A DNA stretch of 64,000 nt from NCBI RefSeq assembly GCF_000739635.1, contig NZ_BATQ01000041.1:1-64000 (forward strand), written 5' to 3'. Under the pieces are notes generated by a model. That model was not told where the DNA came from. It was given only the letters and a program-made list of their open reading frames with translations, and searched no databases. A program made the translations under genes and the position numbers. The DNA comes from Verrucomicrobium sp. BvORR034 (GTDB taxonomy: Bacteria; Verrucomicrobiota; Verrucomicrobiia; Verrucomicrobiales; Verrucomicrobiaceae). Of this stretch, positions 53,700 to 63,780 are shown piece after piece (positions within the stretch are counted from its first letter, which is position 1; each line of letters opens with the position of its first letter).

Positions 53700-53915
53700 T
53701 TTAAGCGGAATCACGCTCCACACGTCCCATGACGTCCATCCCCACCCGCTTGGGTACGTGCCACCGAGAGCAAAGCCAAGCTCCCCACACCTCCTGATTC
53801 CATCGCAGGCTACTTTTACGCGGACTTCACCAGCCGCCACGTCCATGGCGACATCCGTCACCTTCCAAGGCTGGCTCAAGCCCAGCAACCGCTCATAAAA
53901 CTCTGTGTCCTGCAT
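53700..53915 (-). pseudogene. Remnant of an ISL3-like transposase N-terminus
   Basis: MQDTEFYERLLGLSQPWKVTDV, then VRVKVACDG, is like the start of ISL3-family transposases. The homology is lost after about 40 residues, and the frame ends in a REP element (53682-53712). Only a degraded fragment is left. Confidence 0.45.
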
Positions 53916-54101
53916 GAGGTGCAATCTACTCAGCTCAACGAAAAATCCCACGCTCGATTACGAAGAGCCGACTTTTCACGGCCCATTCACCCCATCCCTG
54001 ACCTCAGGTCTGGCGTCTTGATCCCCCCTTACGCACCCCACCCAACCCTGGATTCCTTCTATTAGCGTTCCATCAGTGTTCATAAGTGGTTTCTCCCCGC
54101 T

Positions 54102-54132
54102 GCTTGACAACTTATCCATTCATGTTATCCAT
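54102..54132 (+). promoter_or_regulatory. Possible sigma-70-type promoter before the EF-G gene
   Basis: TTGACA at 54103-54108 is a perfect -35-like box. An acceptable but weak -10-like TTATCC or ATCCAT lies 16-17 bases downstream. Position about 250 bases before the EF-G gene. Prediction only. Confidence 0.3.
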
Positions 54133-54266
54133 TCCCATCCACGTATGAAACCCCGTGTCCTGAAAATAATTCAGTCAGCCCTGCTTCGGCAAGGGCTCGG
54201 GATGACGTGGTCATTCTCCTGAGAGAGAATTCGGACACTGTCAGATTAGGTTGCTTACCCCCGGGA

Positions 54267-54300
54267 GCCCTGCCGCAAGACGCGTCAGGGCCTTTTTATT
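54267..54300 (+). terminator. Rho-independent terminator or attenuator in the EF-G leader
   Basis: GCCCTGCCGC, loop AAGAC and GCGTCAGGGC form a 10-bp stem with one mismatch, followed by CTTTTTATTT. It lies between the candidate promoter and the EF-G start, so it could attenuate transcription of that gene or end a short leader RNA. Confidence 0.55.
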
Positions 54301-54382
54301 TCCCCACCTAAACCGTGCTTTCGGGATCCTGTAGGATCCTGCCGGGGGAGCAGCGCCAACTGTCAGTGAACTCTCTTCAGTT

Positions 54383-56500
54383 ATGAGTGCCCGATTCAAA
54401 GATCAACTCAGTGCCCAAAACACGAGCCCGAACGCAACTCAGGCGATGGAAAACCTGCGCAACATCGGCATTGCCGCCCACATCGATGCCGGCAAGACCA
54501 CGCTGACCGAGCGCATCCTCCTTCACTCCGGAGCGATTCACTCGGCTGGCGAGGTGCATGATGGCAACACGACGACCGACTTCTCCGACATCGAACGCGA
54601 CAAGGGAATCACCATTTCCTCTGCGGCGGTGCCCGTTCACTGGACGCCGCAGGCAGAGGGGGGCGTGAACCCGCTTCATGCGGGTGAGCGTCTTCGTCTC
54701 AACGTCATCGACACCCCGGGCCATGTGGACTTCACCGCGGAGGTGGAGCGCTCCCTGCGTGTGCTGGACGGCATGATCGCCGTCTTCTGCAGCGTGGGTG
54801 GCGTGCAGCCCCAGAGTGAAACCGTGTGGCGACAGGCCGACCGCTACGGCGTGCCCCGTCTCGCGTTCATCAACAAGATGGACCGTGCCGGAGCCAGCTT
54901 CGAGCGCGTGGTGCAGGAGCTTCGTGAGAAGCTCGGTGCCAACGCCTGGCCCATCGTGCTGCCCGACGGCAGCGAGTCCGCACTTCGAGGCCAGCTCGAC
55001 GTGATCCATGAACGTGCCCTCGTGACGCAACCGGGATCGCCTCCCACTCAAACGGTGGAAGCGCTCACGGAAGCTCAGCAGGCGCTCGTTCAGATCGCCC
55101 GGGCGAATCTCGTCGAGGCCCTTGCGAGCCTGGATGATGAGGTGGCTGCCCTGTGGCTGGAAGGCCATGCGGTACCCGCTCTCGTCCTGCAGCAGGCCGT
55201 GCGTCGTCAGACCCTGGCCGGGCGCTTCCTGCCCGTTCTGGGCGGCAGTGCCTACCGTCATGTGGGGGTCACTTCCTTGCTGAACGCCGTGGTGGACTAT
55301 CTGCCCTCTCCGGCGGACATGGCCGTGTTGCGTCCGGTGCCTGCAGAGGTGCCGGTGGCGGCGTTGGCGTTCAAGGTCGTGCGTCATCCCCAGGCAGGTC
55401 GCCTCGTTTACGTTCGCGTTTACAACGGCAGCCTGCACAAGGGCATGGAGCTCTACAATCCTCGTACCCGCAAAACAGAGCGTCTCGGCCGGTTGCTGCG
55501 TTTGTTCGCTGACCGTCGTGACGAACTGGATGCCGTGGGTGCGGGCGACATCTGTGCGGTGGTGGGCCTGCAGAGCGTGGGCACAGGGGACACCCTGTGT
55601 CTGCCCGGTGCCGGTCGCGAGATCCTTCTCGAGCCCCCGCAGTTTCCTGAACCGGTGGTCAGCATGGCCATCGAGGCCGCTCATTCCAACGATCAAACCC
55701 GGCTGGCGACGGCGCTGGCCCGACTTAGCGATGAAGATCCTACCTTCCAGGTTCGCACTCATGAAGAAACCGGCCAATGTCTCATTGCCGGCATGGGTGA
55801 GCTGCACCTTGAGATCATCCGGGAGAAACTGTCCCGTGAGCACGGCGTGGAAACCCGCGCCGGCGCTCCCGAGATTGCGTGTCGCGAGACAATCCGGCAG
55901 ACGGCCGTGGCCGACCATGAGCTCAAAAAGCAAAATGGTGGCTCCGGCATGTATGCCCGCGTCAAACTGGCTGTCCAGCCCGTGGAGCGCGGCGTTGGGT
56001 TGTCGGTGGAAGACGCCGTCTCGGGCGGCACCATCCCGACCAAGTTCCTCACGGCTGTCCATCGGGGAATCGCCGAGGCCGCCCGCAATGGCGTCCTCAA
56101 CGGCAGCCCTGTGGTGGACGTGCAGGTGCGGATCCTGGACGGCGCTGCGCATGTGAAAGACTCCAACGAGCAGGCCTTCCGGCTTGCCGCGGCGGAAGCC
56201 TTCCGTGCAGCCCTGCGGGAAGCCAGCCCGGTACTCCTCGAACCCGTCATGCGGGTCCAGGTCACCGTGCCGGAAGCCCACCAGGGCGACATCCTGGGTG
56301 ATTTGAACCGCCGCCGCGCCCGCATCACGGGCATGGAAGGTGGCACCGATGCCCAGGCTCTGGCCGTCGTTACTGCCGAAGTTCCCTTGGCAGAGATGTT
56401 CGGCTACGCCGGTGCCATCCGCAGCCTTTCCAAAGGCCGCGCTTCGTACTCCATGACCCCGTCAGGATACGAACCCGCCCCGGAAGGTGCAGTGAGGTGA
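54383..56500 (+). CDS. Elongation factor G paralogue
   Basis: A 705-aa five-domain translational GTPase. AAHIDAGKTT (31-40), DTPGHVD (110-116) and NKMD (164-167) are the nucleotide-binding motifs. GITI is kept in switch I, but the usual ME-QERERGIT block reads FSDIERDKGIT. Domain IV (GGTIPTKFLTAVHRGI) and the C-terminal domain (YAGAIRSLSKGRASYSM) are complete. The protein moves tRNA and mRNA on the ribosome or, as a second EF-G, may act in recycling or under stress. It stands alone without rpsL, rpsG or tuf, which suggests an extra copy rather than the main fusA. Confidence 0.9.
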   Translation: MSARFKDQLSAQNTSPNATQAMENLRNIGIAAHIDAGKTTLTERILLHSGAIHSAGEVHDGNTTTDFSDIERDKGITISSAAVPVHWTPQAEGGVNPLHAGERLRLNVIDTPGHVDFTAEVERSLRVLDGMIAVFCSVGGVQPQSETVWRQADRYGVPRLAFINKMDRAGASFERVVQELREKLGANAWPIVLPDGSESALRGQLDVIHERALVTQPGSPPTQTVEALTEAQQALVQIARANLVEALASLDDEVAALWLEGHAVPALVLQQAVRRQTLAGRFLPVLGGSAYRHVGVTSLLNAVVDYLPSPADMAVLRPVPAEVPVAALAFKVVRHPQAGRLVYVRVYNGSLHKGMELYNPRTRKTERLGRLLRLFADRRDELDAVGAGDICAVVGLQSVGTGDTLCLPGAGREILLEPPQFPEPVVSMAIEAAHSNDQTRLATALARLSDEDPTFQVRTHEETGQCLIAGMGELHLEIIREKLSREHGVETRAGAPEIACRETIRQTAVADHELKKQNGGSGMYARVKLAVQPVERGVGLSVEDAVSGGTIPTKFLTAVHRGIAEAARNGVLNGSPVVDVQVRILDGAAHVKDSNEQAFRLAAAEAFRAALREASPVLLEPVMRVQVTVPEAHQGDILGDLNRRRARITGMEGGTDAQALAVVTAEVPLAEMFGYAGAIRSLSKGRASYSMTPSGYEPAPEGAVR

Positions 56501-56589
56501 GTAAATAGGAAATACGAGGAACCGCTGACTGGCGCTCACGAACTCTCATGGTGAAAGCCTGAGGGTTCGAGGTGTTGGTCAGCGGTTCT

Positions 56590-57040
56590 TTTTCTTCGTA
56601 GCGCAGATTGTTAATCTGCTTTGCCGCCGATTGGCAATCGGCACCGGTCGCTAACGCGAAAGACGTTTGTTCTCACACGAAGGCACAAAGGCACGAAGGT
56701 TTGAGATCCCGGATGTTCCTAAAGGAGGCGGGAGCGCAGCCTCGCTCAATGATCGTAGCACCACTGACTTTTCGGATTCTATCTCATGCGCATCTCGGCT
56801 GTGTCTGTGTCCCGGAGGGACGATGGACATTAGCCGGTGGTGCCAACCACCGGGTAGGGTGTATGAAGTGAATTTGCGTCCCGCAGGGGACGCCGGAATT
56901 CCCGCTGACCGACTGCTTCCACACAATCATTCCGCGCTCCTCTCCAGCGTCCCTCCGGGACGCGACACCTATGCGGGGATGCAATCCGGTGGTTGGCACC
57001 ACCCGCTAATATCCGCCGTCCCTCCGGGACGAATGCTTTG
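56590..57040. repeat. Palindromic repeat cluster (GTCCCGGAGGGAC family)
   Basis: CCGATTGGCAATCGGCA (56627-56643), then several GTCCCGGAGGGAC/GTCCCTCCGGGAC units and CCGGTGGTTGGCACCACC palindromes between 56811 and 57040. These are the same families as at 1066-1086 and 34276-34362. The stretch 56501-57350 holds no gene. Confidence 0.7.
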
Positions 57041-57350
57041 ACCATCCTGCCGCATCAACCAAACACCCAAGCAGCTCATGCTGGGCAGAGGTGACACCGG
57101 CGTCTTGCCGGTGAGCTTCCCCAATGCCTCCCTGACCACCTTGAGGTCATAAAGGAGGCGAGGGCTCCCAGTCTCGCTCAGTCTCCCCACCGAGCAGGTG
57201 CAAAATACCCAGATCCAACTTACGCTCCTTCCGCCCGCCAATCGGACTCCACGCCGAAGGCATCCCAGAAGGTAGACGCCATGATGGCGGGATCAGCAAA
57301 CAACAGGCAACATGCCTGGTGCCACGCGAAAGGCACTGACCCACACCATC

Positions 57351-58564
57351 ATGACTACCTATACTTTGCACACCCCCGTCCCTTGTCACGCTGCGATCTG
57401 CAAGGCCCTCAATCTTGCCGGCCAGGAACGCCGTGTCACCCTGGGCCTGGACCTGGAGCTAAACACTCCCGCCGGAGCCCTGATCGTCGCTGGAGGCCAA
57501 CCGCTCAATCTGGGCAAGCATCCTCGCAGCCTCTGGGTTGAACTGGTTGGCTGGCTCATCAAGCAAGGCTGTGAAGTCCATTGCGTGCAGGAGGCTTGTG
57601 GCTTCGGCTGGGAGTTCCACCGTGAGTTGGAAGGGGCCGGAGCCGGCAGCATGGTGGTTGCTCCCCAGGAGCTCAGTGGCAAACGCAAGACCGACAAACG
57701 CGATGCCCGCATGCTGGCCTCCCTCTCTGGGACTATGTGAGCCGGGGCAACCGGGCCTGTCTGCGCCCGGTCAGGGTCCCCTCGGTGGAGAAGCAGCAGC
57801 AACGAGGGTATCACCGTCGCCGGTCTCAGGTGATCAAGATGCGTTGTCAGATTGCGGCTCAGGGGCGCAGCCTGTTGTGGGACCATGGCTGGTTGAAGCA
57901 ACTCAAGAGCTGGTGGACGCCCAAGAACTGGGAGCAGCTCAGAGCCGATTTGCTCGCCGCTGGCTGCAGGTGGCTGGTGGGCATGATTGAGCCCATGCAG
58001 AAAATGTGCCTGCAATTGAACGGGTATGGCAACGAGCTTGAAAAGAAGGCCGTCAGCGAAGTCAAGCCGCCGAAGGCTGCCACCAGGAAGTCCGAATCTG
58101 GCTTGCCCTTGAATGCGGCCCAATCTCCCGCGGCGTCAGAGGCCGCCCCGACAGGCAAAGTTCGCCCCAAAGGACTGGGTGAACTCAGCTATGCCATTAT
58201 CACTTCGGAAGTGGGTGACTGGAACCGGTTCAAGAACCGGGGTCAGCCCGGCTCCTTCATCGGCTGCTGCCCCAGTGAGTACAGCAGCGGAGAAAGTCAA
58301 AAGATGGGGGAGATTGACCGGATGGGCAGCTCGCGGATCCGCACGACGCTGGTGGAAGCGGCGTGGAGGATCTGCAGGCTCAATCCGAACTGGAGGGGGG
58401 TGAGGAAATATCCCGAGGAACTGGGGCCTGAGGCTACGGTCCGAGGAGCCAGGAAGCGCAAGGCCATCGTGGCATGCGCCCGGATGCTGATGATCGATCT
58501 TTGGAGATTGCATGTAGGTACGGCAACGTTGGAAGGCCTGGGCTTGGAGCCAGCCACCACCTGA
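57351..58564 (+). pseudogene. IS110/IS1111-type transposase, frameshifted
   Basis: The first part (57351-57740) has GLDLEL with the first catalytic Asp, VQEACGFGW with Glu, and KTDKRDARMLASL with the next Asp, the DEDD pattern of IS110 RuvC-like domains. The second part (57737-58564) continues in another frame with LRPVRVPSVEKQQQRGYHRR and ends with the transposase_20 block (FIGCCPSEYSSG, RIRTTLVEAAWR). The break lies in CTCTCT at about 57725, where two extra bases would explain the loss of frame. Inactive unless frameshifting occurs. Confidence 0.8.
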
Positions 58565-58994
58565 GAGCCGCCCTGCTGAAACACTTTCAGTCGGAGAATC
58601 TGATCGACCCCTGGCTTGGTCGCCGCAAGGCTTAGCCCGCAGTAGTAGAATGATCGATTCCTGACTGATCCTTGGAGCCCGCAAGGGCGCGATGCACGGC
58701 CCTGAGGGCCTGTGCGGATAGGAGCATGAGAGCAGGAGTAAAGCTGCTCAACAGCGCGTGTCGTAGACCGGGCTGCATCAAGGATCAGACGACAGAAAGA
58801 ATCACGACGAACCCTTCACCCTCAAAGAGCAGCAACGCCGAAGAAAACCGCAAGTCACCTCACAAACCAATTGACCCGCCTCATAGGAGCCAGGGGCCGG
58901 GCGAGTTTGACGAGCCCTGTCCCTTGAAAGTGTAAAGAGAGGATCGCACCCTGAAGGGGTGCCAGACAGTCATCACCACAGAGCTCGCGTCCCA
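58565..58994. mobile_element. Probable non-coding 3' part of the IS110-type element
   Basis: No gene is visible in these 430 bases. IS110-family elements typically carry a long non-coding end that encodes a guide-like RNA, so this stretch may belong to the element. I could not place the exact ends. Confidence 0.35.
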
Positions 58995-60144
58995 TTACTT
59001 CTCAACTTCCTTCCGAGTCGCCTTGGACGCCCGCTTTCCCTCCCACTTCTTCAATCCCTCCGACCTTTCCTCATCCCGTTTCGTCATATCTGCCTTGGGC
59101 GTGAACGAGAACACTTCCGGCTCCACCTTGTGCAGCGAGGAAAGCGCCACATCACAGACCCGCGGTGACTTGGGCCAGCCGTAAGCCACCATGCCGATGA
59201 CGGGCGATGCATCCCCCAGGGCGCTGATCAGCAGCTGCAACGCCGTCTCTCTGCTCGCCTCATCCCGATGCACCAGAGAAGGCCCATCAGATCGGATCGG
59301 TCCGTGATTTTCTGCCGCCAGCATCTCGGGGAGACGTGTGATCACAGCGGCGCGTATTCCGGAAGGCAAAGCATCCCATCTCCCCTGCAACGCACGGAGC
59401 GCACTGGAGTCGCCACATCTGGCAAGGAAGCTGGCGTAGCCGCTCATTTCCGGATAGGAGCGCGCTGCGGCATGGGAACCAGGTAGTTTCTCGAACTCAA
59501 CGAGTGCTGCCGGCAGGGCCTCCGGATGTTGCCGGTCCCAGAGTTTCTGAATGGCCAGGAGCTTTGAATCAGAGTTCGGCACCTGACGCAGCAGGTCCAG
59601 CAGAGTGTCGTCTACCAGATGATCACGGTTGATGCGGACCAGAGCTTCGGTCAGGTCGTCGAAGTAGGGTTGAGATTGAGTGTTACGAAGCCCGGCGACC
59701 AGTGCAGCCTCCAGAGAGCGAGGGTACTTGCTGTCGAGCACTTGTGCCAGTTCGCGGGGTGGCCAGTTTCCAGAAGACAAGGCATCCACCAAGGTCTTCT
59801 CCTCACCCTTCGCCTGGACCTCCTGCCACCAGTCGTTGAGCAGTTTGTTGTCGATAGGAGTGAGCCTGTCCCTGATGCTGCCGAATCTGAAGGGGCGCAG
59901 ATTTCTGCCCGAGATCTTTCCGGCCAATGACAAATGCGGGAAAATAGTTACCTTTGCTCGGCTCACTGCCGATGTTCGTTCCATCCGGAATCCACACCTG
60001 CACCCAATTCGCCTCCTTGAGCTCGGGATATCCCAATGAGTTGAACCATTCAAAATCAGCCTTGGCCTCCGGGGAGAGCGGGGCTGCCGCAGCCGCGGCA
60101 AGGGCCAGCGCGTACAGGAACGAGGCGATGAGGAAGGGTTTCAT
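58995..60144 (-). pseudogene. Secreted helical-repeat protein with a frameshift
   Basis: The start at 60144 gives a signal peptide (MKPFLIASFLYALALAAAAAA) followed by FNSLGYPELKEANWVQVWIPDG. At about 59930 the reading frame changes; the second frame continues with DNKLLNDWWQEVQAKGEEKTLV and about 280 residues of helical, HEAT-like repeats to a Lys-rich end. Both parts look like normal coding sequence, so a single-base change or sequencing error at about 59925-59940 is likely. The function is unknown. Confidence 0.6.
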
Positions 60145-60259
60145 GGCGGCCTGGAGAATACCGCAGACAGGGCAGAAGCGGCAAGGGGAGAGAAGGGGGC
60201 GCTCGGGTGTTCCTTCCCAGAGCGGCATGGCATTGCATGTCTAAAAAGCAAGGAAACAA

Positions 60260-60745
60260 CTAATTCAGCAGTTGTTGGAGGTTGTTTTGTTCAAACTTTT
60301 TGCTCAGTACGTGCTACCCCCGTGAGCTGAGGCAAACTGATGTTTGAACTACGAGCAGGGCCTCGCTGGCATCATCAGGGGGGATGATGAACTTGCTCGT
60401 TTGATTGGGCCTATTGTGGCCGTTGTTGAAGGGTGTTGTTTGCTTAGGCGACTGAGCCGACTAAAGTCGGTACTCCAACCCCGGTGCGAAGGTTGCTTGG
60501 AGGTTGGAGAGGGGTTCGCGCTGTTGGGTGGGCATGGGGAATTTGAGCCGCGAGGTGGGTTTTTTCAGTTGATGAAGCGTTCGTGGCAGGGTTGGAGTTC
60601 CGCCTTCACGCGGTGTGTTGGAGGGGGGCGCGGGACGGTTCTAGGAGGTTGTGATGAGGGGCGTGTGGCGTGTTAATCGGGGGAGGGCGTTTTCTCCTCC
60701 GGCGACTGAGCCGCCTAAAGGCGGAACTCCAACCCCGGTGCGAAA
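60260..60745. repeat. Cluster of REP-like palindromes
   Basis: 60290-60350 is a loose copy of the TAGTTCAAAC inverted repeat. 60448-60490, 60586-60622 and 60700-60742 are copies of the GGTTGGAGTNCCG/CTTTAGTCGG family in both directions. No gene is visible from 60145 to 60914. Confidence 0.75.
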
Positions 60746-60823
60746 GCGGTCTGGAGATTGAAGATGGTTTGGCGCTGTTGGCGTGATGGTCGTGTGCTGA
60801 ATGCTGTCGTCAGACGCAGCCGC

Positions 60824-60862
60824 AAAAAAACCGGGGCGTCCTCGTGGAGAGAACGCCCCGGT
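60824..60862 (-). terminator. Rho-independent terminator of the VWA gene
   Basis: On the minus strand ACCGGGGCGT pairs perfectly with ACGCCCCGGT around a 13-base loop and is followed by seven T. It lies about 50 bases after the VWA stop codon. Confidence 0.85.
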
Positions 60863-60914
60863 CTGGGGTTGTTTATTTAGGGTGGGGTCTTTTGAAAGGG
60901 TGCGGACCGCTTGC

Positions 60915-63752
60915 TTACTGCGGACGGTCGGTGACAATGCCGCGGGCCTTGTCGATGAGTTGGAGGAACTCGCCGCGATAGCCCAGGTCATCGGAGCCTT
61001 TGCCCGCGAGGGCAAGCTGCCGGATTTGTTCCCAGGTGAGTTCGCCGGTGTGTTGGGAATTGCGGAGCATCATCCCAAATCCTGCGACGGACGCGGCGAA
61101 TTTGAAGTCACCGGGGGCGTCGGCCATTTTCTTCTCCTTGTCCACCACGGGCACCTCCATCAACACGCTGGTGTCGGCAAGCGGTTGCTTGTAGCGGAGC
61201 TTTACGGTCATGGTTTCATTGCTGGCGGGGGCGGATTTGGCGGCTTCGGCAGGCATGGCTGCAGGGGCCGCCGGATTGTTGGCGTATTTGAGGTCATCCA
61301 CCAGGGGGCGTCCGTCGGGGAACTTCACGTTGGAGGGAACGATCTCATAGAGGGCGGTGACGGTGTGGCCTTCGCCGATCTCGCCGGCATCCTTGCGGTC
61401 GTTGTTGAAGTCCTGCTTGGCCAGCACGCGATTCTCGTAGCCGAGGAGGCGGTAGGCCTGCACCTGGGCGGGGTTGAACTCCACCTGGATCTTCACGTCC
61501 TTGGCGATGGTCACGAGGGTGGCGTTCATCTGCTCCACCAGCACCTTGCGGGCCTCGCTGAGGCTGTCGATGTAGGCGTAGTTTCCGTTACCCTTGTCGG
61601 CCAGGGTCTCCATGGTGCGGTCCTTGAGGTTGCCGGTGCCGAAGCCCAGCACGCTGAGGAACACCCGGGACTTGGCCTTTTCCTCGATCAGCTTCTGCAG
61701 CTCCTCGGGGCTGCTGATGCCGACGTTGAAGTCGCCATCGGTGCACAGGATCACGCGGTTCACCCCTTCTTTCTGGAAGTGCTGTTGCGCCTGCTCGTAG
61801 GCCAGGCGGATGCCGCCGGCACCGTTGGTGGAGCCTCCCGCTCCCAGGCCGTCAATCGCCTCGATGATCCTGGACTTCTCCGTGCCTGCCGTGGAAGACA
61901 GGGTGACGGCGGTGGAGCCTGCATAAGTGACGATGGCGACGCGATCCTTCGTGGAAAGGCGCTCCGTGAGCATGCGCAGGGACTGCTTCACCAGGGGGAG
62001 TTTGTCGGGTTCGTCCATCGAACCTGACACATCCACCAGGAAGACAAAGTTGGCCGGGGCGCGCTCTTGCTGGTTCACACGACCTTTGATGGCGATGCGG
62101 GCCAGACGGTGCTCGGGTTTCCAGGGGGCCTCCGCCATGTCCACCTGCACGGCGAAGGGCTTGTCGTCTGCGGGAGGTTCGTAGGCATAGGGGAAATAAT
62201 TGATGAGCTCCTCCAGGCGCACCGCGTCAGCAGGCGGGCGCTGGCCGCTGTTGAGGAAGCGGCGGACGTTGGCGTAGGAGGCCGTGTCCACATCGATGGA
62301 GAAGGTGGACAGAGGCTCCTGGGCCACGGCCTGGAAGGGGTTCTCGTAGATCGGGGTGTAGGTTTCGCCCGCGGAGGCACTTTCTCTCCGGCGGAGGGCC
62401 TCCGTGCCATCCTTATCCGGTGCCTCCAAGTACGAGCCTGCAAAGGCCCCGGCGGGTTTGCTCTTGTCAGTCTTCGTGAGATCTGTCCCCACGTAGAAGT
62501 TTGATCCTGCTGTGATCGTCACCCCTGATTGCGGCTGTGCACCTGCAGCAGGTTGGGCTGGCTGACGGGCTCTCAAGGAAGCTCCATCTGCCGGCATATC
62601 CAGTTGGGGGACGGCATCCAGCATGGCTGGCGCTGCTGCCAAAGGGTCCGGATTGGACGGTGCTGCGGGAGCGGCTGGTGCAGCTGCTGGTGCTGGTGAG
62701 GCACCCGCCGCCGCAACGCCGCCGGTGGTGCGGGTGGAGGGGACCATCTTGGCAAGAGGCTTGGCCGGAGCCGGGGCGGGGGCCTTGCTTGCGGTGGTGA
62801 GGGCTGGTGTGGCTGGCGTGGTTGGAGAGGATGAGGTTGGGGCGGCGGCGGCTGTCTGCTTGGCGCGCTCCATCGGATCCACGGGCATTTCGGAGAGCTG
62901 CGCTTCTTTGGCTTTGAAGGTGCGTGCCGGGGCCTGGGAATCCAGCATGTAGCCCGCAACGCCAGATGGCGGGGGGCTTGGGGCCACGGAGCCAGCGGAT
63001 TCTGGCGCAGGCGCGGTATTGGCCTTCCACCCTCCTTTTTCAGACTGCTCCTTTTTACTTTCGACGGCCCCCAAGCCGCTGCCAGATCCAGCGCCTCTGC
63101 CACCCGTTGCGGGCTGAGGCGCGGAGATGGGAGCAGGAGGCGGGGTGGGGAGCGCCAAAGGCGCTGCCGGAACGTCGCCCAGGAGCGATTTCCTGCCCGC
63201 TCCCTCCGCATCGGTAGTACCCATGAACCGATCATCCTGGAGCTCGACCTTGTCAGCGACGCTGGATGAGCGCGCCTCCGCGGGGAGCGTGCGGTTCTTC
63301 TGCTTCACGGCTGACTCCAAGTCTTTGAGCGCCGGTTCCGCACGCGTCACCGTGATTTCCTCGGACGCATTGGACCGGGCGGCCGCTTCAGGCATGTCCT
63401 GCTTGCGCTCAATGAGCACACCACTGGGGACCAGCAGTGTCAGAGCCAGGCCCGCAGCGATGGCGGTGGAAATGAACTCGGCCCGCTTCCAGAAGGGAGG
63501 GCGCACGACTTTGCGAGGTGTGTTGAGGAACGCCTTGAGCACCTGATTGCGTTGATCGCCGGTCAGTTCCTCTTGCTCGGGTGCGGATTGACCGGTGTGT
63601 TCCCCCACCTGCTCCTTGAGGAGGCTGCAAAAGACCTTCATGGCTTCGGCTTCCTCACGCAGGGCGGGGTCCAGGGTCATCTGCTGCTCCAGAGCTGCCC
63701 GTTCGTCCGGAGGCAGTTCATTGAGCGCGTAGGCAGTGAGTTTTTCGTTCAT
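60915..63752 (-). CDS. VWA-domain membrane protein with anti-sigma-like N-terminus (YfbK-like)
   Basis: A 945-aa protein. Residues 1-45 (MNEKLTAYALNELPPDERAA) look like a cytoplasmic anti-sigma helix bundle. A membrane helix follows at about 93-114, then 300 residues of Pro/Ala/Gly linker. From about 465 the YfbK-type N-terminal block (PLSTFSIDVDTASYANVRRF) precedes a von Willebrand A domain with the metal site DVSGS near 570, and DUF3520 closes the protein. The ECF sigma gene lies 28 bases upstream. I infer that the outer VWA part senses a signal and the N-terminus holds the sigma factor. The start at 63752 is chosen because it gives the standard anti-sigma beginning. Confidence 0.85.
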   Translation of the reverse strand: MNEKLTAYALNELPPDERAALEQQMTLDPALREEAEAMKVFCSLLKEQVGEHTGQSAPEQEELTGDQRNQVLKAFLNTPRKVVRPPFWKRAEFISTAIAAGLALTLLVPSGVLIERKQDMPEAAARSNASEEITVTRAEPALKDLESAVKQKNRTLPAEARSSSVADKVELQDDRFMGTTDAEGAGRKSLLGDVPAAPLALPTPPPAPISAPQPATGGRGAGSGSGLGAVESKKEQSEKGGWKANTAPAPESAGSVAPSPPPSGVAGYMLDSQAPARTFKAKEAQLSEMPVDPMERAKQTAAAAPTSSSPTTPATPALTTASKAPAPAPAKPLAKMVPSTRTTGGVAAAGASPAPAAAPAAPAAPSNPDPLAAAPAMLDAVPQLDMPADGASLRARQPAQPAAGAQPQSGVTITAGSNFYVGTDLTKTDKSKPAGAFAGSYLEAPDKDGTEALRRRESASAGETYTPIYENPFQAVAQEPLSTFSIDVDTASYANVRRFLNSGQRPPADAVRLEELINYFPYAYEPPADDKPFAVQVDMAEAPWKPEHRLARIAIKGRVNQQERAPANFVFLVDVSGSMDEPDKLPLVKQSLRMLTERLSTKDRVAIVTYAGSTAVTLSSTAGTEKSRIIEAIDGLGAGGSTNGAGGIRLAYEQAQQHFQKEGVNRVILCTDGDFNVGISSPEELQKLIEEKAKSRVFLSVLGFGTGNLKDRTMETLADKGNGNYAYIDSLSEARKVLVEQMNATLVTIAKDVKIQVEFNPAQVQAYRLLGYENRVLAKQDFNNDRKDAGEIGEGHTVTALYEIVPSNVKFPDGRPLVDDLKYANNPAAPAAMPAEAAKSAPASNETMTVKLRYKQPLADTSVLMEVPVVDKEKKMADAPGDFKFAASVAGFGMMLRNSQHTGELTWEQIRQLALAGKGSDDLGYRGEFLQLIDKARGIVTDRPQ

Positions 63753-63780
63753 GGCTGGAAAAGGGTGGTGAAGGTTCGCC

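Noticed and set aside
54377-56281. 634-codon open frame opposite the EF-G gene
   Set aside because: Its composition is atypical and it lies entirely on the complement of a clear EF-G gene.
60801-62027. 408-codon plus-strand frame opposite the VWA gene
   Set aside because: Gly/His/Val-rich antisense shadow of the VWA domain; it also contains the terminator region.
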